This document shows positions 9,594 to 18,425 of a DNA stretch of 64,000 nucleotides, piece by piece. The translations under genes were made by a program, and so were the position numbers. Under the pieces are notes generated by a model that did not search any database, was not told where the DNA came from, and saw only the letters and a list, made by a program, of their open reading frames with translations. Location of the stretch: contig NZ_VZIZ01000007.1 of NCBI RefSeq assembly GCF_009812035.1, positions 124,001-188,000 of the forward strand, read 5' to 3'. The stretch is from Psychrobacter nivimaris. Its GTDB lineage: Bacteria; Pseudomonadota; Gammaproteobacteria; Pseudomonadales; Moraxellaceae. How positions within the stretch are numbered: position 1 is the stretch's first letter; every line of letters begins with the position of its first letter.

Positions 9594-9742
9594 GGGTCAG
9601 TCATCCTAAAAAATTTCGCTGAATATTCAGATAATTATCAATACCTCAAAATAACCTTTGTATTTTTTCTTTCATACCGATTATTAGTCACTAATTACTG
9701 GCTGCAAAGGTTGCTCATTATAGAGGTAATCATTGATGGTGA

Positions 9743-10711
9743 TTAGTAAACCGCCTTAACCTTGTCGTCATAGCGTACGCCCGGCAGGATACATAGCATC
9801 TCGAACAATAAATTCGCCGCCAATACCGAGGTATTACCAAATGGATCGTACGGTGGTGATACTTCAACCAAATCACCGCCTACCACGTCTAGGCCGCGCA
9901 TACCGCGAATGATTTCGATACCTTGAGTAGAGGTCAAACCACCGATTTCAGCAGTGCCGGTACCTGGGGCAAAAGCAGGATCGATACCGTCGATATCGAA
10001 GCTCAAATAGACAGGGCCATCACCTAGCTTTTCGCGTACTTCAGCCATAAGCGGTGTTAGCGACTTGTACCAGCACTCCTCAGCAGGTACCACACGGAAG
10101 CCCTGCTGGGTTGACCAGTCAAACTCTTCTGCGCTATAGCCTGTACCACGTAGACCAATCTGTACCACACGATTACCATCGATGAGGTTTTCTTCGACAG
10201 CGCGGCGGAAAGGTGTGCCATGAGCGATTTTTTCGCCAAACATATCATCATTGATATCAGCATGAGCATCGATATGTACCATACCGACAGGGCCATGTTT
10301 TTTGGCAAGTGCGCGCAGGATAGGCAATGCGATAGTATGATCGCCGCCTAGTGTTAGAGGAATCGCGCCGTGTTTGACGATTTTATCGGTATAGAATTTT
10401 TCGATGATATCAACACTTTTTAGCAGGTTGAAGGTATTGATAGGCACATCGCCGATGTCAGCGACTTGTAATGACTCAAAGGGCGCAGCGCGAGTGGCCA
10501 CATTGTAGGGACGAATCATTCTTGACTCATCACGAATCTGTCTAGGACCCAATCTTGCACCGCTACGGTTGGATGCACCAATATCCAAAGGTACGCCAAC
10601 GAACGCCACATCTAACCCTTCAGCATCGGCTTGAGTTGGCAGACGCATCATAGAAGCGAAACCGCCAAATCTTGGCATATCGTTGCCGCTTAATGGTTGA
10701 TTGAATGTCAT
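9743..10711 (-). CDS. gbuA: Guanidinobutyrase (agmatinase/ureohydrolase family)
   Basis: This 322-residue manganese ureohydrolase hydrolyses 4-guanidinobutyrate to GABA and urea in the cytoplasm. The metal ligands are all present: His125 (GGDHT), Asp148-His150-Asp152 (HIDAHAD) and Asp239/Asp241 (SFDIDGID). The N-terminus, GNDMPRFGGFASMMRLP, resembles guanidinobutyrases and guanidinopropionases more than agmatinase SpeB, and the AruI-like neighbour agrees. It is the first gene of the minus-strand cluster, 149 bases before aruI, and is divergent from a LysR gene. An inverted repeat in the 212-base divergent spacer is a candidate operator. Agmatine as an alternative substrate cannot be excluded. 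Confidence 0.88.
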   Translation of the reverse strand: MTFNQPLSGNDMPRFGGFASMMRLPTQADAEGLDVAFVGVPLDIGASNRSGARLGPRQIRDESRMIRPYNVATRAAPFESLQVADIGDVPINTFNLLKSVDIIEKFYTDKIVKHGAIPLTLGGDHTIALPILRALAKKHGPVGMVHIDAHADINDDMFGEKIAHGTPFRRAVEENLIDGNRVVQIGLRGTGYSAEEFDWSTQQGFRVVPAEECWYKSLTPLMAEVREKLGDGPVYLSFDIDGIDPAFAPGTGTAEIGGLTSTQGIEIIRGMRGLDVVGGDLVEVSPPYDPFGNTSVLAANLLFEMLCILPGVRYDDKVKAVY

Positions 10712-10804
10712 AAGTTACTTCCTTGTTCTATTTGGTTTAAGTACACAATTTGCTACATGCCATTGACAATACATAAATATAAGAGAAGGAACCATGGTAA
10801 AATT

Positions 10805-10820
10805 TAGAAGTAAACTTCTA
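10805..10820. promoter_or_regulatory. Inverted repeat TAGAAGT-AA-ACTTCTA, candidate LysR operator
   Basis: This is a perfect 7-base inverted repeat with a 2-base centre in the divergent spacer between gbuA and the LysR gene. A related half site, AGAAGTTTA, recurs about 50 bases nearer the LysR start (around 10857), as expected for a two-part LysR recognition and activation site. The function is inferred. Confidence 0.5.
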
Positions 10821-10923
10821 TTTTTTCGTAGTAAAGTGCGCTTATAGGTCACTATCAGAAGTTTATGAAAAGAAGTATCAATTAAAAAAAGATGATATTG
10901 ATTTAATAAATAAGGAGCCGCTT

Positions 10924-11826
10924 TTGATATTGGATGAACTGATAAAGATAGACATCAAAACACTACGCAGCTTTATGGCTATCGTAGAGTGCCAAGGCGT
11001 GACGGCCGCTCAGTCGCGTTTGAATGTCACTACTTCTGTGATCAGTGGACACTTAACCCACTTAGAAGATCGCTTAGGAATGACGCTGTGTCACCGTGGT
11101 CGAGCAGGATTTAAGCTAACAGAGGACGGTGCCGCTGTTTACGAGGCATGTTTGGGGTTTACCGAATCAGTCGCCAGCTTTCAACATCAGCTGCATTATA
11201 TTAAACAATTAGACTCAGTTCACGGCGGGCACATCAGGCTTTGCTTGATTGATCAAATGCCCAAGTTTTTTTATGACGCGCTTAGACAACGTCTAGCCAA
11301 TAGCTACCGTAATAACCCGTTAATACACTTTTCTATCGACGTACAAAGCCCTGAGAGCATGTTAGAAAAGCTCTTAAGTAATGAGAGTGACATTGGCGTG
11401 GGATACTTTGGCAGCTTTCCACCTTTACTGACCTTTAAGCCAGCATTTGTTGAAAAACAAGTGGTCTGCTGTGGTCGCGAACATAGATTGTTTTACAACT
11501 CAGAAGGGTTAACTTTTGAGGATTTAGAACAGAACTATCCGTGGATAAAAAGAGGCTATGTGGTAGAGCACCATATCAATCATATTCGCCCCAAGACATT
11601 AAGCGCGACTACTTATCATATGGAGGCGACAGCGCAGCTTATCCTTGCAGGCCACCATATTGGCTACTTGCCGCGTGATTTAGCGAAGCGTTATGAAGGT
11701 ATGGGACTGATGAAAATACTGTTACCTGATGAGGCAAGCTATGATGTCGAGCACCATTGGGCATATCGAGAAAATCAGCCTAAACAAGCGGCTGATTTTT
11801 TGAATAAGATGATGAACTTGTTATAA
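10924..11826 (+). CDS. LysR family transcriptional regulator (probable regulator of the guanidinobutyrate cluster)
   Basis: This is a 300-residue LysR-type regulator. The N-terminal winged helix-turn-helix covers about residues 9-68 (KTLRSFMAIVECQGVTAAQS through SGHLTHLEDRLGMTLCHR); the remainder is the periplasmic-binding-protein-like effector domain. The start codon is TTG at 10924, supported by a strong AAGGAG at 10912-10917 with a six-base spacer. The gene is divergent from gbuA, the classic arrangement for a LysR protein controlling the neighbouring operon. The inducer is likely arginine-derived (guanidinobutyrate or 2-ketoarginine), by inference only. It ends 16 bases before the convergent antiporter gene. 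Confidence 0.85.
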   Translation: MILDELIKIDIKTLRSFMAIVECQGVTAAQSRLNVTTSVISGHLTHLEDRLGMTLCHRGRAGFKLTEDGAAVYEACLGFTESVASFQHQLHYIKQLDSVHGGHIRLCLIDQMPKFFYDALRQRLANSYRNNPLIHFSIDVQSPESMLEKLLSNESDIGVGYFGSFPPLLTFKPAFVEKQVVCCGREHRLFYNSEGLTFEDLEQNYPWIKRGYVVEHHINHIRPKTLSATTYHMEATAQLILAGHHIGYLPRDLAKRYEGMGLMKILLPDEASYDVEHHWAYRENQPKQAADFLNKMMNLL

Positions 11827-11842
11827 GATACCACTAGATTTA

Positions 11843-13633
11843 TTACACTACTACAGACGGTTGTTGGTACTTTAGACCAATGGTTCTTAGCTTCCCCTTG
11901 TCATCGACTTCCTTAATAACCAATGACCACTCGTCACTCACCACAACGGTATCGCCCGACACTGGCGCGGTCCCTAAATGTGATTTAACGTACTCGGCCA
12001 CCGTCTGCTCCCACATGTTTTTTGCGCTGTCTTCATCGGACGTTTTGAGTGTTTTTACCAGTGTCTCAGACGCCATAATTCCTGTAAAAAACGGCAAATC
12101 TCCAAGTTTGACACTCGGTGATAGCAACCAATCGCCATAGAAATCATCGATAGCTTTGCGATCTAGTGTCGTGTCATTAAAAATCTTGGCGATTTTGCTC
12201 GCGTGATTACCTCTCATCGCATACCAGACACTGTCGCCATATTTTAGCTTTGTATTGTCATCGACTACTACGATTTGCTGGTTACGCACTAGCGCAAAGA
12301 CACTGATTTCATCTGGATTGATACCTTTGGAGATACCCATAGGATGACGCCCAATGGCAAATGCGCCCGACTTTGCCTCAAACTCATACAGCGTGATACT
12401 GGCCTTATCCGATACCCAAACCTCATGTTCTTCTTTTGGGTCTTTATTGGTTGGGATACGTACTTTAAATAGATTGGCCATTGTAGGAATGGTTGTGCCT
12501 TGCAAAATCAACGACAGAACCACGACACCAAAGGCAATATCAAACAGCATAAAGGCGTTATCTATACCAGCCATGACGGGTAAAATTGCCAAGGTAATAG
12601 GCACTGCACCGCGCAAGCCAACCCAAGAGATAAACCCAATCTCTCTGTCTTTAAATTTGAATGGTTTTACGCTGGTATAGACGGCAATAGGACGCGCGAC
12701 AAAGATCATAAAGAGCGCGATCGCAACCGAATAATGCCAGACATTGAGGACGTTTGATGGAGTGACCAGCAGTCCTAATACTACGAAAAGCACTGCCTGA
12801 GACAGCCAAGCAAAGCTGTCCATCACTCGCATGACATGCTCTGTCGAGCGCACCTTGTGGTTGCCGATTAACACACCAGTGAGGTATACCGCCAAAAATC
12901 CACTGCCGCCAATAAGATTGGTCGCAGCGAACACGGCCAAGCCAGCGGAGAGGATTAAGATCGCGTACATACCTTCTGCTAAATGTACTTTAGGCAATAA
13001 TCGGGATAGAAAATAACCGAACAATAAGCCCATACCTAGCCCAAAGCTCAGCTGCTGTAGCAATAAAACTAAAAAGCCGAATACTGTCTGACCATCAGGA
13101 TCAACATTTAAGGCAATCAAACCAGTGACTAATAAAATAGCTAAAGGATCGTTGGCACCAGACTCAAGTTCAAGCGTTGCTTGCACACGGTCGTTAAGCT
13201 TGACGCCGCCATTACGTAATAGAGAAAATACCGCTGCGGCATCGGTTGAGCCGACAATCGCTGCCATCAGTAGACCAAAGCGCCAATCGACATCAAGTAG
13301 CCAAGTGACAAAGACCCCTAGCACCATGACCGTGACCAACACGCCCCATGTGGCCAGCGTAATCGCAGGTTTTAGCCCTACTCGAAACGATTTAAAGGAC
13401 GTACGTAAACCACCATCTAGCAAGATACAGGCTAAGGCTGCCTGCCCAACGAAATTGGCTAGCGCATATTGAGAGAACTCAATACCCAAGATACCCTGCT
13501 CGCCTGCCAACATACCCACTATCAAAAACAGCAACAACAATGGTACACCTAAGCGCGCCGATAATGTACTCGCCATGATACTGGCGAAAATTAGTACTGC
13601 GCCTACGAGATACAGGATATTTAAGGTATCCAT
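11843..13633 (-). CDS. cvrA: Potassium/proton antiporter, CvrA/NhaP2 family (CPA1)
   Basis: This is a 596-residue inner-membrane cation/proton antiporter. The N-terminal ~390 residues hold about 12 membrane segments, with family features such as GSTDAAAVFSLLRNGGV and LESGANDPLAILL. The cytoplasmic tail carries an RCK_C/TrkA-C domain (about 405-490) and a CorC-associated-type domain (about 500-590). This layout is that of NhaP2/CvrA, which exports potassium in exchange for protons and protects cells at high osmolarity or low cytoplasmic pH. It converges with the LysR gene. A monocistronic unit is likely because the next minus-strand gene upstream is about 280 bases away. Confidence 0.88.
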   Translation of the reverse strand: MDTLNILYLVGAVLIFASIMASTLSARLGVPLLLLFLIVGMLAGEQGILGIEFSQYALANFVGQAALACILLDGGLRTSFKSFRVGLKPAITLATWGVLVTVMVLGVFVTWLLDVDWRFGLLMAAIVGSTDAAAVFSLLRNGGVKLNDRVQATLELESGANDPLAILLVTGLIALNVDPDGQTVFGFLVLLLQQLSFGLGMGLLFGYFLSRLLPKVHLAEGMYAILILSAGLAVFAATNLIGGSGFLAVYLTGVLIGNHKVRSTEHVMRVMDSFAWLSQAVLFVVLGLLVTPSNVLNVWHYSVAIALFMIFVARPIAVYTSVKPFKFKDREIGFISWVGLRGAVPITLAILPVMAGIDNAFMLFDIAFGVVVLSLILQGTTIPTMANLFKVRIPTNKDPKEEHEVWVSDKASITLYEFEAKSGAFAIGRHPMGISKGINPDEISVFALVRNQQIVVVDDNTKLKYGDSVWYAMRGNHASKIAKIFNDTTLDRKAIDDFYGDWLLSPSVKLGDLPFFTGIMASETLVKTLKTSDEDSAKNMWEQTVAEYVKSHLGTAPVSGDTVVVSDEWSLVIKEVDDKGKLRTIGLKYQQPSVVV

Positions 13634-13911
13634 TTTTTTTGAGCCCTATTTTTTATTATTAAGAATAGTAATTGATTGCGATGGGGTTTTCGTTATCTTG
13701 CTGTTAGTAGATATTACACCAGTGAGCCTATCATAAGCGGCCATTATTCAAAATATGAATGACAATTATTTGTAATGATATTAGCATCACCATCAGAACT
13801 AGCAGCCAATACTAAATCCATAAAAATCCTTCAATAAAAAAAGTTCAAATATTAAAGTGAAGCCTACGAAATACCATTGCTGCGCTAAAAGAGTTTACGT
13901 CTTAATATTAC

Positions 13912-14247
13912 TTAACCTTGAATGTATTGCCATGTCAGTACCAGAATCGCAGCCGCAACCGTCCAAGCGACTACGCCTAATAGCAATGCCTTATATAAGC
14001 TCATATAACTGATGCTAAAAAACACCACAAAGGTATAAATCAAATGCGGTATGACGCCAAGCATACTGAATATCAGCGCGACCTTTAAATCAGCGGGACT
14101 GCGCTCAGTACCAACGATAAAGTGACTGATTAACGTAAAAGTGGGGAATAGTGGCGCAAGTGCCGCCAAATAGAAAAATCGGGTTTGGGCGAACATTTGA
14201 ATCGCCAGTACCATCAATGCGCCGATAAGCATTTTTAACCAAATCAC
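13912..14247 (-). CDS. GlpM family inner-membrane protein
   Basis: This is a 111-residue protein made almost entirely of four hydrophobic segments. Length and pattern (LFPTFTLISHFIVGTERSPADLK; LGVIPHLIYTFVVFF) match the GlpM family. GlpM has been linked to alginate production in Pseudomonas, but its molecular role is unknown. The ATG at 14247 gives a family-length protein. Nothing around it suggests a pathway: the decarboxylase gene upstream has its own terminator between them. Confidence 0.7.
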   Translation of the reverse strand: MIWLKMLIGALMVLAIQMFAQTRFFYLAALAPLFPTFTLISHFIVGTERSPADLKVALIFSMLGVIPHLIYTFVVFFSISYMSLYKALLLGVVAWTVAAAILVLTWQYIQG

Positions 14248-14372
14248 GACGGGTCCATCTCCTGTTGACTATAAAGGCTGAACGTAGCCCAATCCGCCAT
14301 GATACTAAAGTCTGCAAACTGACATAAGAGCAATCGCTGATTAATTAATTCCTATGATAAAAAAATGCAAAA

Positions 14373-14400
14373 ACCCCATCTAGCTAAGTTGCTAAATGGG
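14373..14400 (-). terminator. Rho-independent terminator after the IpdC-like gene
   Basis: Read on the minus strand, CCCCAT...ATGGGG forms a stem, with an additional inner pairing of TAGC and GCTA, followed by a run of T and then more T-rich sequence. It lies about 35 bases beyond the stop of the decarboxylase gene. Confidence 0.8.
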
Positions 14401-14436
14401 GCTGTTACTTTTATTCAGTAAGCTTTTACGAATTAC

Positions 14437-16107
14437 TTAGTCCTTTTTTGGCTTTAATGCCGCGCTGATGTCTGCTAGCAATGGTGGGATATCATGCTTG
14501 TCTGCAATCACCTCAATCATTATAAGCTTATCGGTCGTCGCTGCAGCTTTTTCGAGGGCAGATTTTAGCTCGCCTGCTGTCTCTGCTTTGAGTAGTACAC
14601 TATTTTCTTCTGTCGCGCCAAACGCTCGCGGCATGATTTGCCAATCGCATTTAGGAATATCATTATAGTATTGGTTTTCGCCATGAATTGCGCGCTCTAC
14701 CGTATAGCCATCATTATTGATTAAGACGATTACAGGGTTGATGCGCTCTTGAATCATGACCGCCAACTCTTGGATTGTTAGCAATGCTGAACCGTCCCCA
14801 ATTAATAACACACTGCGCTTATCTGGTGATGCAATCGCTGCGCCCAAGCTGGCAGGTAACGTGTAGCCAATTGACCCCCACATCGGCTGTCCATATGATG
14901 TCACCCCTTCTGGCAGACGCACATCACTGATACCAAAATAGGCTGTCCCTTGTTCAGAAAACACCAAGTTATTATGATCTAAGCGGTCGGCGATAATATG
15001 CCATAAATCATCTTGGCGGATAGCCTCACTGTCTTTGCCTTTTTGTTCGTGCGGCTTAACTTCTTCACAGAAAGGTTTTGGCACGATGTTAATGCCAGAG
15101 GTCATCACTTCATGCAGGGCTTGCAACGCATCTTTTAGCGCAATCGGTGCAAAGTTCTTACCACTGATAGAAGCACGCTCATAATGTAAGTCTACGACCA
15201 CATCTTCATTGATATCTTGGCTAAACCCTGCGGTAGTAGTGTCAGTATATTGCACCCCTACTTTGATAAGGCATTCGCAGTTTTCTACCGCATCTTTGAC
15301 AATTGGACGCGAAGCAACACCCGCATAAGTGCCTGCCCAACGATCACTATTTTCATCAAGCAGTGTCTTGCCCCAAGATAGCGTGGTATAAGGAATATCG
15401 GTATCAGCAATCAGTGCTTTGAGCTGTGATTGTAACCCCAAACGATGCACCATCAAATCTGCCATTAGCGTCGTGGTCTTATTTGGCAAAAACTCGGTTA
15501 GTGCTTGCTTAAAATCTGATAATGCCGCTTGGCTAGTAATGTCTTCTTGGCTATCGATCAGCTTGGTCGTTGGTGGATAGATAGGCTGACGAGCAACATC
15601 TGGTGATAATAGTAAGTAACCTGGGCGATGCTTTTTGAGAATTAAGCGAATCACTCGATCAATTTCTGAAGCAGCATTTTCAGGAGTAAGCTGCGCTCGT
15701 GCTACCGTCACAGGCTCAACCATCTTAATAAAATGATTGAATACGCCATCACCAAGCGAATGATGAATACGGCGCTTTGAATCTTGTAGCGCTGTGCTTG
15801 GTGCACCGACGATATGCAACACTGGCGCGTACTCAGCAAAAGAACCTGCAGTTGCGTTAATCGCTGACAGCTCGCCTACGCCAAAAGTCGTCACCATGGC
15901 GGCAAACCCACGCTCGCGTGCATAGCCATCGGCAGCATAGCCAGCATTTAGCTCATTGGTATTACCTACCCAGCGCAGCTTGTCAGAGGCGAGAACGTTA
16001 TCCAAAAAAGTTAAGTTAAAATCACCAGGTACGCCAAATATCTCAGATGCACCCGCTTCTGCGACACGATCAAACAAATAATCAGCGATGGTATATTGTT
16101 GACTCAT
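14437..16107 (-). CDS. 2-oxoacid decarboxylase, indolepyruvate/pyruvate decarboxylase type
   Basis: This 556-residue thiamine-diphosphate enzyme decarboxylates a 2-oxo acid to an aldehyde. It has Glu52 for cofactor activation (NTNELNAGYAADGYAR) and the His115-His116 pair typical of pyruvate and indolepyruvate decarboxylases (RRIHHSLGDG). The GDGS...NNDGYT cofactor diphosphate motif lies near 435-465. Length and motifs separate it from AruI, which lacks the HH pair. Whether it prefers pyruvate (fermentation to acetaldehyde), indolepyruvate (auxin route) or phenylpyruvate cannot be told from sequence alone. It is a single-gene unit ended by the hairpin at 14373-14400. Confidence 0.85.
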   Translation of the reverse strand: MSQQYTIADYLFDRVAEAGASEIFGVPGDFNLTFLDNVLASDKLRWVGNTNELNAGYAADGYARERGFAAMVTTFGVGELSAINATAGSFAEYAPVLHIVGAPSTALQDSKRRIHHSLGDGVFNHFIKMVEPVTVARAQLTPENAASEIDRVIRLILKKHRPGYLLLSPDVARQPIYPPTTKLIDSQEDITSQAALSDFKQALTEFLPNKTTTLMADLMVHRLGLQSQLKALIADTDIPYTTLSWGKTLLDENSDRWAGTYAGVASRPIVKDAVENCECLIKVGVQYTDTTTAGFSQDINEDVVVDLHYERASISGKNFAPIALKDALQALHEVMTSGINIVPKPFCEEVKPHEQKGKDSEAIRQDDLWHIIADRLDHNNLVFSEQGTAYFGISDVRLPEGVTSYGQPMWGSIGYTLPASLGAAIASPDKRSVLLIGDGSALLTIQELAVMIQERINPVIVLINNDGYTVERAIHGENQYYNDIPKCDWQIMPRAFGATEENSVLLKAETAGELKSALEKAAATTDKLIMIEVIADKHDIPPLLADISAALKPKKD

Positions 16108-16302
16108 TTTTTATCCTTATGACTTATCTTTGTAAGTATTGATAACTGTGAATGTAATTACGGTTAAATTATAAAGTGCGTCCCAGCTTATTTATGTACT
16201 ACAAAGCTTTTGGAATACATATTATAATAAACCGTTATAACATATATCTATGGCCAGAAGACACGCCTATTTTAATAACTTTAATTTTTTTCGTCATAGG
16301 TG

Positions 16303-16330
16303 TTGACACCTAAAAAAAACTGCGTATAAT
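16303..16330 (+). promoter_or_regulatory. Strong sigma-70 promoter for tRNA-Gly
   Basis: A perfect -35 TTGACA at 16303-16308 and a perfect -10 TATAAT at 16325-16330 are separated by 16 bases. The GC-rich discriminator ACGCC that follows is typical of stringently controlled stable RNA promoters. Confidence 0.9.
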
Positions 16331-16367
16331 ACGCCTTCATCAACTGACGATAGTTAATTGATAATTA

Positions 16368-16442
16368 GCGGGAATAGCTCAGTGGTAGAGCATAACCTTG
16401 CCAAGGTTGGGGTCGAGAGTTCGAATCTCTTTTCCCGCTCCA
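16368..16442 (+). tRNA. tRNA-Gly (anticodon GCC)
   Basis: The sequence folds as a complete cloverleaf. Acceptor arms are GCGGGAA and TTCCCGC, the D arm is GCTCAGTGGTAGAGC, the anticodon loop is TTGCCAA with anticodon GCC, and the T arm contains GAGAG-TTCGAAT-CTCTT. The discriminator base is T and the CCA end is encoded (16440-16442). It has a consensus promoter upstream and a terminator just downstream, so it is a single-gene unit. The following DNA is AT-rich and holds an HNH/methyltransferase pair; tRNA 3' ends are common integration sites, but no second copy of the tRNA end was found nearby. Confidence 0.97.
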
Positions 16443-16450
16443 AATACTTA

Positions 16451-16482
16451 AAAAGCCTCACTTAACAGTGAGGCTTTTTTTT
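16451..16482 (+). terminator. Rho-independent terminator of the tRNA-Gly gene
   Basis: The stem AAGCCTCACT...AGTGAGGCTT with a TAAC loop is followed by a run of T, eight bases beyond the tRNA CCA end. Confidence 0.92.
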
Positions 16483-16707
16483 GTCTAATTTTCAAGGTCT
16501 GTAGCGTTTTTCAACATGAGCTATTCAGTCTAATTGCTAAGTCTAGCTAATATATTAAAAGCTCAACAATCAGCACCGTGACCAAAACGTGACTATTTCG
16601 AACTAACCATCTAAAGTGGAAATATCATTTCAATTGTCAAAGTTATAGTACTATTAGAGTTGACTATCACTACAGTCCATTCTAATTAACGACAGATTGA
16701 GCCATTC

Positions 16708-17781
16708 ATGAACTTCATAGACGTTGAGCCCACGCTAGAAAATTACTGGCGAGCTATTATTCTGTTTGGTAGAAACACTGCTTCTTATAAATTCGCGCTT
16801 GCCAAAACTCTAATCGATGTCAGCTTAGAGAGAGATTCTGACTTGATTTCGCTCGAAGATTTAGCGCTGCCCTACGCCTTTCATCTATGTGAACATCTAA
16901 AACATACCCCTAAACAAAGCACTTTTAATAGTAGTAAGTTTATCAATGCTTGCATTCAATTCAACCATCAACAGATTAGCGAAGATGAACTCATTCATGT
17001 CACGAATAAAGAAGGATTTAAATACGTTTTGGACGCATTTCATGTAGTCAATACTAAAGCAGTGCAAGAACGTTTTTATGATGTAATTGATGAAGAGTTT
17101 TTTGTTGACGAGCGTAAACACAATAAAGGAATACGTCTAACAGATAACTTATTCAAATTATTTCATGTATTTGACAATTCAGCTAAAAATCTGAATTTAG
17201 AGACAGAGTCACGTTGGAACTTGGTAGAAAAAGCGTGGGAGCTCAATATTAATAAAGGTTTAATTTCGGTTGAATTTGACCAAGATACCAAACAATTATT
17301 TACTAAAGATACGAAACATTGCCGCATTGATATTACCAGTTCAAGAGGTGCATTAAACGGGTATCAAAAGAGCAAATGCTTTTACTGCTTTACAGAAATC
17401 AGTATTGCTTCTAATGACATGATGCTAGCAGACGTTGACCACTTCTTTCCGCATACTTTAAAAGCCCAAGTAGCAACCGCTGGTTGCTGTCGGCCAGTTA
17501 ATGTCGATGGGGTTTGGAACTTAGTACTTGCTTGCTCTAATTGCAACCGTGGTATAGATGGTAAAGCTGCTAAAGTACCTAATATTGAGTTATTGAAAAG
17601 ACTGCATACACGCAACGAATATTTGATTGGCAGTCACCACCCATTACGCGAAACCTTAATCAATCAAACGGGTATAAATGAGAAGACACGTCAACAGTTT
17701 TTGCAGAAGTCCTTCAACTTTTCAAAAGAACATTTGATTCATGTCTGGCAACCTAGACAACAAGGAAGTAGTCTCTTCTAA
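16708..17781 (+). CDS. HNH endonuclease-like protein
   Basis: This 357-residue protein has an unrecognised, mostly helical N-terminal region (1-215; it opens with ENYWRAIILFGRNTASYKFA) and a C-terminal HNH nuclease module. In the module, Cys224-x2-Cys227 and Cys276-x2-Cys279 would hold zinc. DVDHFFPH (Asp244-His245) supplies the metal/general-base histidine, and Asn271 and Asn280 fill the remaining HNH positions. It probably cuts DNA. The next gene, 23 bases on, is a SAM methyltransferase, so this could be a restriction-modification-like or other defence pair. The gene is visibly AT-richer than its neighbours and lies just after a tRNA, suggesting acquisition. No clear ribosome-binding site precedes the ATG. 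Function beyond nuclease fold is not known. Confidence 0.72.
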   Translation: MNFIDVEPTLENYWRAIILFGRNTASYKFALAKTLIDVSLERDSDLISLEDLALPYAFHLCEHLKHTPKQSTFNSSKFINACIQFNHQQISEDELIHVTNKEGFKYVLDAFHVVNTKAVQERFYDVIDEEFFVDERKHNKGIRLTDNLFKLFHVFDNSAKNLNLETESRWNLVEKAWELNINKGLISVEFDQDTKQLFTKDTKHCRIDITSSRGALNGYQKSKCFYCFTEISIASNDMMLADVDHFFPHTLKAQVATAGCCRPVNVDGVWNLVLACSNCNRGIDGKAAKVPNIELLKRLHTRNEYLIGSHHPLRETLINQTGINEKTRQQFLQKSFNFSKEHLIHVWQPRQQGSSLF

Positions 17782-17804
17782 TAATGAACAGCGATATATA
17801 GCCC

Positions 17805-18425
17805 ATGATAAATCAATCAAATACCCTAGATTTTTATAATAGCAACGCAAATTCATTCTTTGAGCAAACCATTAGTGTGGATATGCATCGACTATACCAA
17901 CCCTTTATAGACAACTTGCCTGTTAGACCAGTACACCAGCAAAACATACTAGATTTAGGCTGCGGCTCAGGTCGTGACAGTATTCACTTTGCTAACTTAG
18001 GCTTCAATGTTACTGCTATTGATGGTAGCCGAGAGCTGATTGAGCGGGCAAAAATCCATCACAATAATATGATTTATTGGCAATGCTTAACTTTCGAGCA
18101 AATTCCATTTCAAAATTGGTATAAACGATTTACGAGTATTTGGGCATGTGCTTCGCTGCTTCATGTACCTTCTAAAGAGCTTCCTGAATTAGTAGATAAT
18201 TTGCTTACTACGCTGACAGATAAAGGTAGTTTTTACGCATCTTTCAAGTATGGCAATAGTGAGTACGTTGATAATGGACGTTTTTTCTGCGATATGAATG
18301 AAGAATGCTGGGAAACCTTAAAGCAAAAAATCAATCATAAGTTCAAAGAAGAAACTTGGCTTACGATTGATCAAAGAACGAATAGAAATAAAGCATGGTT
18401 TAATATTATGATTAAAAAGGTTTAA
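17805..18425 (+). CDS. Class I SAM-dependent methyltransferase (TehB/UbiE-like fold)
   Basis: This is a 206-residue soluble methyltransferase. Motif I is ILDLGCGSGRDS at 48-59, and the acidic residue that binds the SAM ribose is Asp73 in VTAIDGSRELIERA. The later part (WACASLLHVPSKELPELVDNL) resembles small-molecule or TehB-type methyltransferases. No NPPY/DPPY motif of adenine-N6 or cytosine-N4 DNA methyltransferases is seen, which argues against a classical restriction-modification partner. It follows the HNH-like gene by 23 bases on the same strand, so the two are probably co-transcribed. The substrate is unknown: protein, RNA, nucleotide or a small molecule are all open. Confidence 0.75.
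   Translation: MINQSNTLDFYNSNANSFFEQTISVDMHRLYQPFIDNLPVRPVHQQNILDLGCGSGRDSIHFANLGFNVTAIDGSRELIERAKIHHNNMIYWQCLTFEQIPFQNWYKRFTSIWACASLLHVPSKELPELVDNLLTTLTDKGSFYASFKYGNSEYVDNGRFFCDMNEECWETLKQKINHKFKEETWLTIDQRTNRNKAWFNIMIKKV

Noticed and set aside
17805..18425. DNA methyltransferase of a classical restriction-modification system
   Set aside because: No NPPY/DPPY or Pro-Cys catalytic motif of DNA methyltransferases is present.
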